A DNA stretch of 64,000 nucleotides, taken from the NCBI GenBank assembly GCA_902555065.1, contig CACDQQ010000004.1, forward strand, positions 52,397 to 116,396. Reading direction: 5' to 3'. Source of the stretch: an uncultured Pelagibacteraceae bacterium (GTDB lineage: Bacteria; Pseudomonadota; Alphaproteobacteria; Pelagibacterales; Pelagibacteraceae). The first letter of the stretch is position 1. Each line of letters opens with the position of its first letter. The translations under genes were made by a program, and so were the position numbers. Of this stretch, positions 26,481-38,307 are shown piece after piece. Under the pieces are notes generated by a model. The model worked only from the letters and a program-made list of their open reading frames with translations, did not search any database and was not told the origin of the DNA.

Positions 26481-27610
26481 AAAAAATATACTTAATAGCT
26501 TCTTTATTTTTTTTTATATTTACAAACCCAATTTTTAGTAATGAAAACGATATTTACAAAAAAATCGATTTATTCAGCGAAGTCTTAGATAAAATTAATA
26601 AAGAATATGTTGATGAAGTAAATCAGAGTGAAGCAATGGATGCTGCTATAAACGGTGTTTTGCAATCTTTGGATCCCTATTCAGCATATATGTCTCCGGA
26701 CTCGTTTAAAAATATGCAAACTGAGACTAGCGGAGAATTTGGAGGATTGGGTATTGAAGTCAGTATGGAGGCTGGTGTCGTAAAAGTAATTTCTCCAATT
26801 GATAACTCACCAGCTGAGGAGGTTGGCGTTAAAGCTGGAGATTATATTGTTAAAATTGATGATGTTCAAGTTCAAGGAAAAACTCTTTCTGAAGCTGTAG
26901 AATTAATGAGAGGCCCAGTTGGATCTGATATCGAAATTACTGTTAGAAGAAGGGGAGAAAGAAAAGCACTTATATTTACAATTACAAGAGAAATTATACA
27001 AGTTGCATCTGTAAAGTCTGAAATAAAAGATGATCAGACAGCTTATATAAGATTAACATCATTCAATGAAAATAGTAGTAAACAAATAAAAAATAAAATT
27101 AAAGAATTTAAGAAAAATAAGAAAATTAAAAATTACATATTAGATTTAAGAAATAATCCTGGTGGATTGTTATCTCAAGCAATAAAAATTTCAGATTATT
27201 TTTTAGAAAATGGAGAAATAGTTTCAACAAAAAGTAAAAGAAAGTATGAAAATAGAAAATGGTTTGCAAAAAAAGGAGATATTATTGATGGAGAAACAAT
27301 GGTTATTTTGATTAATTATGGGTCTGCATCAGCATCTGAAATTGTTGCAGGAGCACTACAAGATCACAAAAGAGCAATATTAGTAGGAGAGAGTACATAT
27401 GGAAAAGGGTCAGTTCAGTCAATTATTCCTTTAGATAATGAAGGTGCCATAAGACTTACTGTTTCTAAATATTATCTCCCATCAGGTAAATCAATTTCAA
27501 GAGTAGGTGTAAATCCAGATATAGTTATTGCTGAAGGTTCAGATGAATTTAGAATAAATACAGATACTGATAACCAGTTGGAATTTGCTCTTAAATTATT
27601 AAATGGTTAA
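26477..27610 (+). CDS. ctpA: C-terminal processing peptidase, S41 family
   Basis: The 377-residue protein has an N-terminal signal peptide (hydrophobic residues about 4-20, ending NPIFS), so it acts in the periplasm. A PDZ domain (about 90-170, with GGLGIEV and AGDYIVKID) is followed by the S41 protease domain. Its serine-lysine dyad is S283 (YGSASASEIVAG) and K310 (STYGKGSVQ). CtpA enzymes trim or degrade periplasmic proteins and often regulate peptidoglycan hydrolases. It is shorter than many relatives (about 440). The start overlaps rsfS by four bases; rppH follows after two bases. Confidence 0.94.
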   Translation: MKKIYLIASLFFFIFTNPIFSNENDIYKKIDLFSEVLDKINKEYVDEVNQSEAMDAAINGVLQSLDPYSAYMSPDSFKNMQTETSGEFGGLGIEVSMEAGVVKVISPIDNSPAEEVGVKAGDYIVKIDDVQVQGKTLSEAVELMRGPVGSDIEITVRRRGERKALIFTITREIIQVASVKSEIKDDQTAYIRLTSFNENSSKQIKNKIKEFKKNKKIKNYILDLRNNPGGLLSQAIKISDYFLENGEIVSTKSKRKYENRKWFAKKGDIIDGETMVILINYGSASASEIVAGALQDHKRAILVGESTYGKGSVQSIIPLDNEGAIRLTVSKYYLPSGKSISRVGVNPDIVIAEGSDEFRINTDTDNQLEFALKLLNG

Positions 27611-27612
27611 GA

Positions 27613-28089
27613 ATGAAAGAAAAATTTCAAAAACTTCCATTAAGAAATGGTGTTGGTATCGCAGTCTTAAATAAAGAAAACAAGTTATTTGTTGCAAAAA
27701 GAATTGATAATCCTGCTGATTTTTGGCAAATGCCTCAAGGCGGTATTGATGAAGGTGAAAATTATTTTGATGCAGCGTTGAGAGAACTTGAAGAGGAAAC
27801 AAGCATAAAGTCAGTAAAGCTAATTAAAGAAATAAGCAAATACACAACTTACGATCTTCCTGATCGCCTCTTAGGAATTATTTGGAAAGGAAAATATAAA
27901 GGCCAAAAGCAAAAGTGGTTTATTGTAAAGTTTAATGGAGAGGAAAATGAAATTAACATTAAAACTAAACATCCTGAATTTTTAGATTGGAAATGGATAG
28001 ATATTAAAGATTTAACAACTAAAGTTGTAGATTTTAAACTTCATGTTTACCAAGAAATTCAAAAAGAACTAGAAAAAGTAGTTAATTAA
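27613..28089 (+). CDS. rppH: RNA pyrophosphohydrolase (Nudix)
   Basis: The 158-residue Nudix hydrolase has LPLRNGVGIAVLN near the start, RRIDNPADFWQMPQGGID-like text (KRIDNPADFWQMPQGG) and the Nudix box at 43-65 (REL.EE core). The box has Thr where Gly is usual after the two glutamates. WQMPQGGID is typical of RppH/NudH rather than other Nudix enzymes. RppH removes pyrophosphate from mRNA 5' ends and triggers decay. It ends in the palindrome TTAATTAA shared with the stop of the convergent atpC. Confidence 0.92.
   Translation: MKEKFQKLPLRNGVGIAVLNKENKLFVAKRIDNPADFWQMPQGGIDEGENYFDAALRELEEETSIKSVKLIKEISKYTTYDLPDRLLGIIWKGKYKGQKQKWFIVKFNGEENEINIKTKHPEFLDWKWIDIKDLTTKVVDFKLHVYQEIQKELEKVVN
28082..28089. 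other. Palindrome TTAATTAA serving as stop codon for both convergent genes (rppH/atpC)
   Basis: The rppH frame ends AAT TAA at 28089. On the other strand, atpC also ends AAT TAA, at 28082. The two genes thus share the same eight bases as their last codons. No room is left for a terminator hairpin between them. The same arrangement recurs at 62704. Confidence 0.9.
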
Positions 28090-28479
28090 TACTTATAGAT
28101 TTTAGAACTTCGACTTTGTGATTTAAAAGAAATCTTTTTTGATCATCGATATTATCTTTTGATAATTCTGCTTCAGCGCTGCTTATCGATTCAGATACAA
28201 AATTTTTATCAGCATCCTTTAAATCAAAAATTGAACTAGTTAATACAGATAATGTATTGTCTTTAAATTCGACAATACCATCTTCAACATAAAAACTTTG
28301 TTCCTCAGACTCAGAGAATACTCTAATTATACCTGGTTTTAAAAAAGAGATAATTGGAATATGGTCTTTAAGGATACCAATCTCTCCTTCAACAGCAGGA
28401 ATTACAACTTCAAATACATTGTCTTTAGAAAGAAAAGATTGTTCTGGATTTACAATATCTATATTAAAATGATTACTCA

Positions 28480-28480
<1 letters not shown>
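28082..28480 (-). CDS. atpC: ATP synthase F1 subunit epsilon
   Basis: The 132-residue protein has the epsilon beta-sandwich: FNIDIVNPEQSFLSKDN, VVIPAVEGEIGILKDHIPIISFLKPGII and VEDGIVEFKDNTLSVL. A C-terminal helical part follows. It belongs to the central stalk with gamma and couples rotation to catalysis. Its start overlaps the atpD stop in a TAATG. It is the last gene of the F1 operon and overlaps rppH tail to tail by 8 bases. Confidence 0.95.
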
Positions 28481-30794
<2,314 letters not shown>

Positions 30795-30800
30795 TTATGA

Positions 30801-32321
30801 TTATTTAATTCCTCTAATTAATTCTACTAATTGTTTTTCAATGTCTTCCTCAATCTTCCCAGTTTTAGCAATAGACTCCATAATCTCAGGCTTATCAGAT
30901 TTACACTTTTGTAGAACTTTATTTTCAAAGTCTGCTACATCTTTAAGTTCAATATCATCCAAATAACCTTTTACGCCACAGAAAATTGATATAACTTGTT
31001 CTGCAACTGTCATGGGAGAATACTGTCCTTGTTTTAAAAGTTCAGTTAACTTCGAACCTCTATTTAAAAGTTTTTGTGTGGATGCATCTAAATCAGATCC
31101 AAATTGAGCAAAAGCTGCCATTTCTCTGTATTGAGCTAACTCTAATTTAATTGATCCAGCCACAGATTTCATAGCTTTAGTTTGTGCAGCTGATCCAACT
31201 CTAGATACGGATAATCCAACGTTTACTGCTGGTCTAATTCCTTGATTGAATAGTTCAGTTTCTAAAAATATTTGCCCATCTGTAATAGATATTACATTTG
31301 TTGGAATGTATGCAGAGACATCGCCTGCTTGTGTTTCAATAATTGGTAGCGCAGTTAAAGAACCTCCGCCATTTTCATCACTTAATTTAGCAGCTCTTTC
31401 TAATAATCTACTATGTAAATAAAACACATCTCCTGGGTATGCTTCACGCCCCGGTGGTCTTCTTAATAATAATGACATTTGTCTATATGCGACTGCTTGC
31501 TTAGATAAATCATCGTAAATAATTAAAGCATGCATTCCATTATCTCTAAAATATTCTCCCATAGTACATCCTGTGTAAGGAGCTAAAAACTGAAGAGGCG
31601 CAGAGTCTGAGGCTGTTGCGGAAACTATAGTCGTATATTCCATTGCGCCAGCGTCCTCTAAAGTTTTTACAATCTGAGCAACAGTTGATCTTTTTTGTCC
31701 AATTGCAACATATATACAATAAAGTTTTTTACTTTCGTCGTCTGATTCATTAATTTTCTTTTGATTGATAATTGTATCGATAGCTACTGCGGTTTTACCA
31801 GTTTGACGATCTCCAATTATAAGTTCTCTTTGCCCTCTTCCAACAGGAATTAAGCTATCAATTGCTTTTAAACCTGTTTGCATTGGTTCTCCAACTGATT
31901 GTCGTGGAATAATTCCTGGAGCTTTAACTTCAACTCTTTTTCTTTCTAAACTTTTATCTAAAGCTCCTTTTCCATCAATTGGATTTCCTAATCCATCAAC
32001 AACTCTTCCTAAAAGTTGTTTTCCAACTGGTACATCAACAATCGCACCAGTTCTTTTTACAGTATCACCCTCTTTAATTTCTCTATCATCGCCAAATATA
32101 ACAACACCAACGTTGTCACTCTCTAAGTTTAATGCCATTCCTTTAGAGCCATCAGAAAACTCAACCATTTCTCCTGCTTGAACATTATCCAAGCCATAAA
32201 TTCTTGCAATTCCATCTCCAACAGATAATACTTGTCCGACCTCTGAAACCTCAGCTCTATCGCCAAGTTTTTTTATTTGTTCTTTTAATATTTTTGTTAC
32301 TTCTGAAGGATTTATTTCCAT
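30801..32321 (-). CDS. atpA: ATP synthase F1 subunit alpha
   Basis: The 506-residue non-catalytic nucleotide-binding subunit has the P-loop [59 protein letters not shown] and the arginine-finger region [16 protein letters not shown] [14 protein letters not shown]. It forms the hexamer with beta. It abuts atpH with no gap and is six bases upstream of atpG. The order atpH-A-G-D-C is the alphaproteobacterial F1 operon, separate from the F0 genes, which are not in this window. Confidence 0.98.
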   Translation of the reverse strand: MEINPSEVTKILKEQIKKLGDRAEVSEVGQVLSVGDGIARIYGLDNVQAGEMVEFSDGSKGMALNLESDNVGVVIFGDDREIKEGDTVKRTGAIVDVPVGKQLLGRVVDGLGNPIDGKGALDKSLERKRVEVKAPGIIPRQSVGEPMQTGLKAIDSLIPVGRGQRELIIGDRQTGKTAVAIDTIINQKKINESDDESKKLYCIYVAIGQKRSTVAQIVKTLEDAGAMEYTTIVSATASDSAPLQFLAPYTGCTMGEYFRDNGMHALIIYDDLSKQAVAYRQMSLLLRRPPGREAYPGDVFYLHSRLLERAAKLSDENGGGSLTALPIIETQAGDVSAYIPTNVISITDGQIFLETELFNQGIRPAVNVGLSVSRVGSAAQTKAMKSVAGSIKLELAQYREMAAFAQFGSDLDASTQKLLNRGSKLTELLKQGQYSPMTVAEQVISIFCGVKGYLDDIELKDVADFENKVLQKCKSDKPEIMESIAKTGKIEEDIEKQLVELIRGIK

Positions 32322-32876
32322 TTATGCCTCTATCATTTGTTTTTGAATTTGTTGCAGTTTATTTTTAATAGAATTATCTACCATTGTACTTCCCACTTTT
32401 AATACCAAGCCACCAATTAAACTTGGGTCAAATTTATAATTTAACTGTATCTTTGCTCCAAAGTTTTGAGATAGCTCTTCTTTAATTTTAGAAATATCTG
32501 TTTCATTAAGTTCTTTAGCCGAAAAAAGCTCTGCTTTTATTTCACCTCTAGCTTTCGAACATACCTCTATAAAGTCACTTAAAATTTTTTCTAAATAAAA
32601 AAATCTTCTTTTTTGAATTAAAAAAACTAGAAATCTTTTTAAAAGATTATCAAAATTGTTTTTTTCAGAAATTGTTTCAATAACTTTAGTTAAATCCTCA
32701 ATACTAGTCGTAGGGTTTTTGATTAAATATCTAAATTCTTCACTTTCATTTATGAGTCTACTAATTGCAACGACTTGTTCCTCTACTTTTGCTAGAGATT
32801 TATCTTCGTTAGCCAGCTCAAATAATGCTTGGGAATAACTGTTATTAGAAGTTATTGATATTTTATTTTCGCTCAA
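32322..32876 (-). CDS. atpH: ATP synthase subunit delta (OSCP)
   Basis: The 184-residue protein has the OSCP/delta pattern: an N-terminal six-helix domain (SYSQALFELANEDKSL, VLVFLIQKRR-like RFLVFLIQKRRFFYLEKIL) and the C-terminal motif FDPSLIGGLVLKVGSTMVDNSIKNKLQQI. It joins F1 to the peripheral stalk. Translation begins with TTG (32874-32876); an in-frame TGA lies shortly upstream and there is no ATG before the conserved region. It heads the atp operon, with a promoter in the preceding 102-base gap. Confidence 0.94.
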   Translation of the reverse strand: MSENKISITSNNSYSQALFELANEDKSLAKVEEQVVAISRLINESEEFRYLIKNPTTSIEDLTKVIETISEKNNFDNLLKRFLVFLIQKRRFFYLEKILSDFIEVCSKARGEIKAELFSAKELNETDISKIKEELSQNFGAKIQLNYKFDPSLIGGLVLKVGSTMVDNSIKNKLQQIQKQMIEA

Positions 32877-32914
32877 TTTATACTCTCAATTGTGAAGATG
32901 TTTAAAATTTCGCT

Positions 32915-32943
32915 TAGATAACATACGAATTATCAGTCTTCAA
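32915..32943 (-). promoter_or_regulatory. Putative promoter for the atpHAGDC operon
   Basis: On the minus strand, TTGAAG (32938-32943) is followed by 17 bases and TATCTA (32915-32920). The -35 match is fair and the -10 weak. It lies in the only gap large enough before atpH, about 40 bases from the start codon. Confidence 0.35.
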
Positions 32944-32978
32944 GGCTCAGATTGTGAAAAATGGTAAGATTTAATGGG

Positions 32979-34934
32979 CTAATTGAAGCTGATAGGGTCA
33001 ACATCAACTGAAAGTTTCATTCCTTTGGAGAGTTGAAAATCTTTCAATACATCTTTCAATTTTTTCTGAACATTAGATGTTTTTTTTGCTCTTATTAATA
33101 GTCTATTTCTGAATTTTTGATTAATTCTATATATTGGAGCATTTACTGGTCCTAAAATTTTTGCATCTATAGATTTTGATAAAATATTTTTAAGTTTTAC
33201 GGCATCTATATCAAGTTTTTTTTCATTTGATGAAGATAAGATTAAAGCGATAAATCTTTCGTAGGGTGGTAAATTATTCCTCTTTCTTAAATTTAATTCA
33301 TTTTCTAGAAATTTAAAAGGATCTTCATTTGTAATTTGATTTATAACTTCTGGTTTTAAATTGTATGTTTGGAAATAAATATTAGCTGGTTTGCCGGTTC
33401 TACCTGCTCTTCCTGATAACTGGTGGTAAAGTTGTAAATTTTTTTCAGTGCTCCTAAGATCATGTCCTTGAGAAGTTAAATCAATATCTAATACAACAAT
33501 ACAATTCAATTTTGGAAAGTGAAATCCTTTTGATATTAATTGAGTACCTACAAGAATATCTATCTCACCAGATATAATTTTATTCAATTTATCTTTGCCG
33601 GATGCTTTATTCATTGTGTCGCTAGAAAAAATTATTGTTTTTTTATTAGGAAAGAGGTTTTTAACTTCCTCTGCAATTTTTTCTACCCCAGGTCCACTAA
33701 ATACAAACTCACAAACATTTCCTTTTTTACAATCTCTATTTAATTTTGAATTATATCCACAGTAATGACACAAAAGAATTTTTTTATTTTTGTGAAATAC
33801 TAAATTTATAGAACACCTTGGGCATGTAAAAACATTTAAACATTTTTTACATAAAACATAGGGTGCAAAACCTCTTCTATTTATGAAAAAGAGAACTTGA
33901 TCTTTTTTATTTAAATGTTCTTTTACTTTTTCAAGAGTTTTAAGAGATATAGAACTTTTGGTCGCTAGTTGATTTTGATAAAGATCGATAACATGGTGTT
34001 TGGGTAAATTTGCACCTTTATATCGATTAAGTAATCTTGAGTAATTATATTTTTTAATTTTAATATTTTCATATGTTTCGATTGATGGAACTGCAGTTAC
34101 TAAATTTATTGGAATGTTTTCGTGTTTAGCTCTTGATATTGCCATATCTCTAGCATTATAGATAATTCCTTCATCTTGTTTATAAGATTGATCGTGCTCT
34201 TCATCCACAGTTATCAAACCTAATTTTTTGAATGGCAGAAATAAAGATGATCTTGCTCCGATTACTACTTTAATTTTTCCTGCTGATAATCCATTCCATA
34301 TAATTTTTCTTTTTTTTGGGCTGACTTTTGAATGCCAAACTGCAGCTTCAAATCCAAAATAAAATTTAAATTTTTTTTCAAATTCATTTGTTAGTCCTAT
34401 TTCTGGTAATAAAATTAGAGCTTGCAATCCTATATTTATAATTTTTTCAATAGCTTTAAAATAAACTATTGTTTTTCCTGAACCGGTTGTACCTTGAAGT
34501 AAATGAACTCTAAAACTGCTATCATTTTTAGATAACTCTTTATAGGCCTTATCTTGCTCTTCAGAAAGTTGATAACTTTCTTTTTCGCTTGATAGAGCAT
34601 ATTTTAATAGATCGCTGTCATTTTTTATTTTTAAATTTTCGTCATTAATCAAATGTAGTTTTAAACACATTCCTAGGGGCACAAGATTGTAATTAGAAAA
34701 CCACTTTAGAAAATTCATTGTCTTTTTACTTAGTGGTTCAATTTCAATTTTTTCAATTACAGATTTTAATTTAAATTCTTTCTTATTCTTTTCTTCAAAA
34801 AAATCCCAAATTACACCAATAATATTTTTCTTACCAAATGGAACTTTTACATAATCTCCTGCTTTTAATTTAATATTGCTTTCATATGTAAAAGGATAAT
34901 CAAATATATTTGGCAACAAAACTGGATATTTCAT
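32979..34934 (-). CDS. priA: Primosomal replication restart helicase PriA
   Basis: The 651-residue protein has an N-terminal DNA 3'-end-binding domain and a superfamily 2 helicase core with Walker A LLQGTTGSGKTIVY and the DEEH box VDEEHDQSYKQ. A zinc-binding insertion carries paired cysteines (CKKC, CPRC, CHYC, then CKKGNVC). The conserved GTQLISKGFHFPKL and LSGRAGRTGKP motifs follow. PriA reloads the replisome at collapsed forks. It is slightly shorter than the E. coli protein (732), mostly in the N-terminal domain. It is divergent from the methyltransferase gene and followed by the atp operon. Confidence 0.95.
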   Translation of the reverse strand: MKYPVLLPNIFDYPFTYESNIKLKAGDYVKVPFGKKNIIGVIWDFFEEKNKKEFKLKSVIEKIEIEPLSKKTMNFLKWFSNYNLVPLGMCLKLHLINDENLKIKNDSDLLKYALSSEKESYQLSEEQDKAYKELSKNDSSFRVHLLQGTTGSGKTIVYFKAIEKIINIGLQALILLPEIGLTNEFEKKFKFYFGFEAAVWHSKVSPKKRKIIWNGLSAGKIKVVIGARSSLFLPFKKLGLITVDEEHDQSYKQDEGIIYNARDMAISRAKHENIPINLVTAVPSIETYENIKIKKYNYSRLLNRYKGANLPKHHVIDLYQNQLATKSSISLKTLEKVKEHLNKKDQVLFFINRRGFAPYVLCKKCLNVFTCPRCSINLVFHKNKKILLCHYCGYNSKLNRDCKKGNVCEFVFSGPGVEKIAEEVKNLFPNKKTIIFSSDTMNKASGKDKLNKIISGEIDILVGTQLISKGFHFPKLNCIVVLDIDLTSQGHDLRSTEKNLQLYHQLSGRAGRTGKPANIYFQTYNLKPEVINQITNEDPFKFLENELNLRKRNNLPPYERFIALILSSSNEKKLDIDAVKLKNILSKSIDAKILGPVNAPIYRINQKFRNRLLIRAKKTSNVQKKLKDVLKDFQLSKGMKLSVDVDPISFN

Positions 34935-34985
34935 AAATATTTAATTTTAGTTTTTTTATATCTTAAAAATATATAAATAGATCAA

Positions 34986-35630
34986 ATGAAATATAATTAT
35001 TACTGGAGAAAATCAGGTTTAAAAAAACCTTATGGGGATAATTTTTTGAGTTTAGTTGAGGAATATAAGCCAAAAAATGTATTAGAAATTGGTGTTTTTT
35101 GTGGTGTTACATCAAGAAATATATGTGAATTATTAAAGACAAATTTTGGCAGTGATTTTAGATATTACGGATTAGATTTATTTGGATCTACTAAAACATC
35201 AAGTGTAGATGAGATCGAACCTAAATTTCTTGAAAATCAAAAGTTTTCGAATCCACTTAAAACTATCTATTATAATTTCATAAAAAAAGAAAATTTAAAT
35301 TCAAAGATATCTGTTCAAAATTTTTTAAAGAAATTTTCACAAAATATTGAACTAATAGAAGGAGACACAAGGGTGACTTTAGAAAAAGTTCCTTTAAGTG
35401 AAATTGATTTCGTATTTTTAGATGGAGGACATAGTTACGATACGGTTTTAAGTGATTTACAGAAACTTTATGACAACATGAAAAATAATTCTAAAATTGT
35501 TTGTGATGATTTTGCAGGTATTACAAAAATTGAAAGTGTTGAAAAAGCAATAAAAGACTTTGCAAATAATAACAAAATAAAACTTGAAGAAAAATTTAAA
35601 AGATTTGCTTTATTGAATGTAGAAAAATAA
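34986..35630 (+). CDS. Class I SAM-dependent methyltransferase of unknown substrate
   Basis: The 214-residue protein resembles the Methyltransf_24 group. It has motif I VLEIGVFCGVTSRNI (about 33-47), a YYGLDLFGS segment after the second strand, ELIEGDTRVTL, and FVFLDGGHSYDTVLSDLQKL with the typical GGHSYD loop. VCDDFAG follows. Members of this group methylate sugars, small molecules or surface components. There are no surface-polysaccharide genes nearby, so the substrate cannot be inferred. It is a lone plus-strand gene between priA and lpd, with three bases to the stop of lpd. Confidence 0.75.
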   Translation: MKYNYYWRKSGLKKPYGDNFLSLVEEYKPKNVLEIGVFCGVTSRNICELLKTNFGSDFRYYGLDLFGSTKTSSVDEIEPKFLENQKFSNPLKTIYYNFIKKENLNSKISVQNFLKKFSQNIELIEGDTRVTLEKVPLSEIDFVFLDGGHSYDTVLSDLQKLYDNMKNNSKIVCDDFAGITKIESVEKAIKDFANNNKIKLEEKFKRFALLNVEK

Positions 35631-35633
35631 TTA

Positions 35634-37031
35634 TTAAGAGTGAATTTGTCTTTTATCTACTGATAATGCTGCTTCTTTTATAGCTTCTGAAAATGTTGGG
35701 TGTGCGTGACATGTTCTTGCAATATCTTCGGAACTAGCTCCAAATTCCATTGCGACAGCCATCTCAGCTATCATTTCTCCTGCATGAGGACCAATAATAT
35801 GCACACCAAGCACTTTATCAGTTGATTGGTCTGCCAAAATTTTTACAAAACCCTCTGGCTCATCAATTGCTTTGGCTCTTGAATTTGCCATAAAAGGAAA
35901 TTTACCAATTTTATAACCTATGTTTTCTTTTTTTAATTGCTCTTCACTTTTGCCAACATAAGCAACCTCGGGAGACGTATAAACAACTCCAGGAATAATA
36001 TCATAATTAACATGACCTGATTGGCCTGCTATTAATTCTGCAACTGCAATTCCTTCCTCTTCAGCTTTGTGAGCTAACATTGGGCCATCAATAACATCAC
36101 CTATTGCATAAATATTTTTAACATTTGTTTCAAAATTATTATTTACTTTAACTCTTCCTTTTTCATCTAACTTTACACCAACTTTGTCTAAATTTAAGTT
36201 TTTAGTATAAGGTCTTCTACCTACAGAAATTAAAACAACATCAACATCATGCTTAACTTTTTGGCCATCAATTTGTGAAGTCTCAACTGTCACACCATTA
36301 GAGTTTTTAGTTATTTTATCAACTTTAGTATTAAGGTTAAATTTTATACCTTGCTTCTTTAATATTTTCATAAATTCATTTGAAATATCTCGATCCATTC
36401 CAGGCGTGATGTGATCTAAAAATTCAACGACTGTGACTTCAGTGCCAAGTCTTGACCAAACAGATCCCATTTCCAATCCTATATATCCACCACCAACAAC
36501 AATCATTTTATTGGGGAGTTTGGGAATAGATAGGGCTCCAGTTGAAGAAAGAATTCTCTCTTCATCAAAGTCTACTCCAGGCAATGAAACTGGCTCAGAT
36601 CCTGTACTGATTATTGTTTTATCAGTTTGAATTATTTTAGTGCCTTCAGAACCTTCAATTTTTATTGATTTTTCATTCTCAAATGAACCTTTGCCTTTAA
36701 AATAAGTGACTTTGTTTTTTTTGAATAAAAATTCAACTCCTTTAGTCAAAACTGTTACGGCTTTATCTTTATTTTTCATCATTTTATCTAAGTTGAGTTT
36801 TATTTCTCCAGTCTCGATTCCAATCTTTTCAAAATTTTTAGCACTGTGAAATTTTTCAGATAAATTAAGCAAACTTTTTGATGGGATACATCCAATATTT
36901 AAACATGTCCCACCTAAAGATCCTCTAGACTCTATGCATGCTGTTTTAAGTCCAAGTTGAGACAATCTAATTGCACAAACATATCCACCAGGGCCACCAC
37001 CGATTACTGTAACATCAAATTTTTCTGACAT
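35634..37031 (-). CDS. lpd: Dihydrolipoyl dehydrogenase (E3)
   Basis: The 465-residue flavoprotein has the FAD-binding VIGGGPGGYVCAIR, the redox disulfide C43/C48 in GGTCLNIGCIPSKSLL, the NAD-binding VVGGGYIGLEMGSVW and the C-terminal catalytic HAHPTFSEA. It reoxidises dihydrolipoamide of 2-oxo-acid dehydrogenase complexes. It lies two bases after sucB, so it serves the 2-oxoglutarate complex here. No pyruvate dehydrogenase genes are present. It is the last gene of the 22-gene minus-strand block and ends with two consecutive TAA codons. Confidence 0.97.
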   Translation of the reverse strand: MSEKFDVTVIGGGPGGYVCAIRLSQLGLKTACIESRGSLGGTCLNIGCIPSKSLLNLSEKFHSAKNFEKIGIETGEIKLNLDKMMKNKDKAVTVLTKGVEFLFKKNKVTYFKGKGSFENEKSIKIEGSEGTKIIQTDKTIISTGSEPVSLPGVDFDEERILSSTGALSIPKLPNKMIVVGGGYIGLEMGSVWSRLGTEVTVVEFLDHITPGMDRDISNEFMKILKKQGIKFNLNTKVDKITKNSNGVTVETSQIDGQKVKHDVDVVLISVGRRPYTKNLNLDKVGVKLDEKGRVKVNNNFETNVKNIYAIGDVIDGPMLAHKAEEEGIAVAELIAGQSGHVNYDIIPGVVYTSPEVAYVGKSEEQLKKENIGYKIGKFPFMANSRAKAIDEPEGFVKILADQSTDKVLGVHIIGPHAGEMIAEMAVAMEFGASSEDIARTCHAHPTFSEAIKEAALSVDKRQIHS

Positions 37032-37032
37032 A

Positions 37033-38307
37033 TTATAAATTTAAAAATAACCTTCTTGGATCTTCTAAGTTTTCTTTAACAGTTTTTAAAAAACTTACAG
37101 ATTCTTTTCCATCAATTATTCTATGATCGTAAGACAATGCTAAAAACATTACAGGTCTAGCCTTTATCTCACCATCAATAACAACAGGTCTTTCAACGAT
37201 ATTATGCATTCCAAGAACTGCTGATTGTGGAGGGTTTAAAATAGGAGTAGATAACATTGATCCATACACACCTCCATTGCTAATTGTAAATGTTCCACCT
37301 TGAAGATCCTCTATAGTAAGACTACCATTTTTTGCTTTGTCTGACAGATCTTTTATGTTTTTTTCAATGTCCGCAAAAGACATTTCATCGGCATTTTTTA
37401 ATACCGGAACTACTAATCCTTTTTCAGTTCCGACTGCAAAGCTCACATTATAATAATTTTTGTAAACCATTTCATCATTTTCAACTTCAGCATTTATTGC
37501 AGGAAATAATTTTAATCCTACTATACAAGCTTTCACAAAAAAGGACATGAAGCCAAGTTTAATTCCATAACTATTTTGGAAATCTTCCTGGTTATCTTTT
37601 CTCATTGAGACTATATTTGACATATCAACCTCATTAAATGTTGTGAGCATAGCAGCATTGTTTTGAGCCTCTTTTAAACGTTTAGCAATCGTTTGTCTTA
37701 GTCTTGACATTTTGATTCGTTCTTCTTCACCATATTGAATTTTTCTTTCATTAGGTTGAGGGTTAGCTCCCATTAAACTTATTAAATCACCTTTTAAAAT
37801 TCTTCCATCTTTACCTGTCCCTTTTACTTCATCTAGATTAATTTTATTTTCAACAGCAATTTTTCTAACAGCAGGAGAAAGTGTTTTATTTTGTTTAATA
37901 GGCTTGGTTTCTTCAACTTCAACAGTTAATACCAATGGTTCTTCATCAAGCAATAAAGGTTCTTGAGTTTTTTTTGTATCTTTTTTCTTTTCGATTTCTA
38001 AATTTATTACATTATTTTTTTCAACGTTTCCTTTAACCGGCTCAGCTTCCTTTTCTTCTTTAAGAACACTACCTTCTGAAATCATTCCTAATACAGTTCC
38101 AACCTCAACTGTATCACCATCTTTTGAGTTGATCTCTGATATAACGCCACTTGCAGGTGCAGGAACTTCTAAGTTTACTTTGTCAGTCTCTAATTCTACT
38201 ACAGCTTCATCAGCAACTACATTATCACCCTTTTTCTTTAACCATTTCGTGACCGTAGCCTCTGTAATACTTTCTCCCAAAACTGGAACTAATATTTTTT
38301 CACTCAT
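37033..38307 (-). CDS. sucB: Dihydrolipoyllysine succinyltransferase, E2 of 2-oxoglutarate dehydrogenase
   Basis: The 424-residue protein has one lipoyl domain (lipoylated K43 in [11 protein letters not shown]) and a long Glu/Lys/Thr-rich linker. A peripheral subunit-binding domain follows ([28 protein letters not shown], about 145-175). The catalytic domain ends with [15 protein letters not shown], containing the active-site His and Asp. It transfers the succinyl group to CoA. It abuts sucA and precedes lpd, so the whole complex is encoded in one run. Confidence 0.97.
   Translation of the reverse strand: MSEKILVPVLGESITEATVTKWLKKKGDNVVADEAVVELETDKVNLEVPAPASGVISEINSKDGDTVEVGTVLGMISEGSVLKEEKEAEPVKGNVEKNNVINLEIEKKKDTKKTQEPLLLDEEPLVLTVEVEETKPIKQNKTLSPAVRKIAVENKINLDEVKGTGKDGRILKGDLISLMGANPQPNERKIQYGEEERIKMSRLRQTIAKRLKEAQNNAAMLTTFNEVDMSNIVSMRKDNQEDFQNSYGIKLGFMSFFVKACIVGLKLFPAINAEVENDEMVYKNYYNVSFAVGTEKGLVVPVLKNADEMSFADIEKNIKDLSDKAKNGSLTIEDLQGGTFTISNGGVYGSMLSTPILNPPQSAVLGMHNIVERPVVIDGEIKARPVMFLALSYDHRIIDGKESVSFLKTVKENLEDPRRLFLNL

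Noticed and set aside
37332..37550. Small open frames on the opposite strand inside sucB, atpD, sucA, dmdA and other genes
   Set aside because: They lie wholly within well-identified genes, have no family features and show the composition expected of antisense frames.
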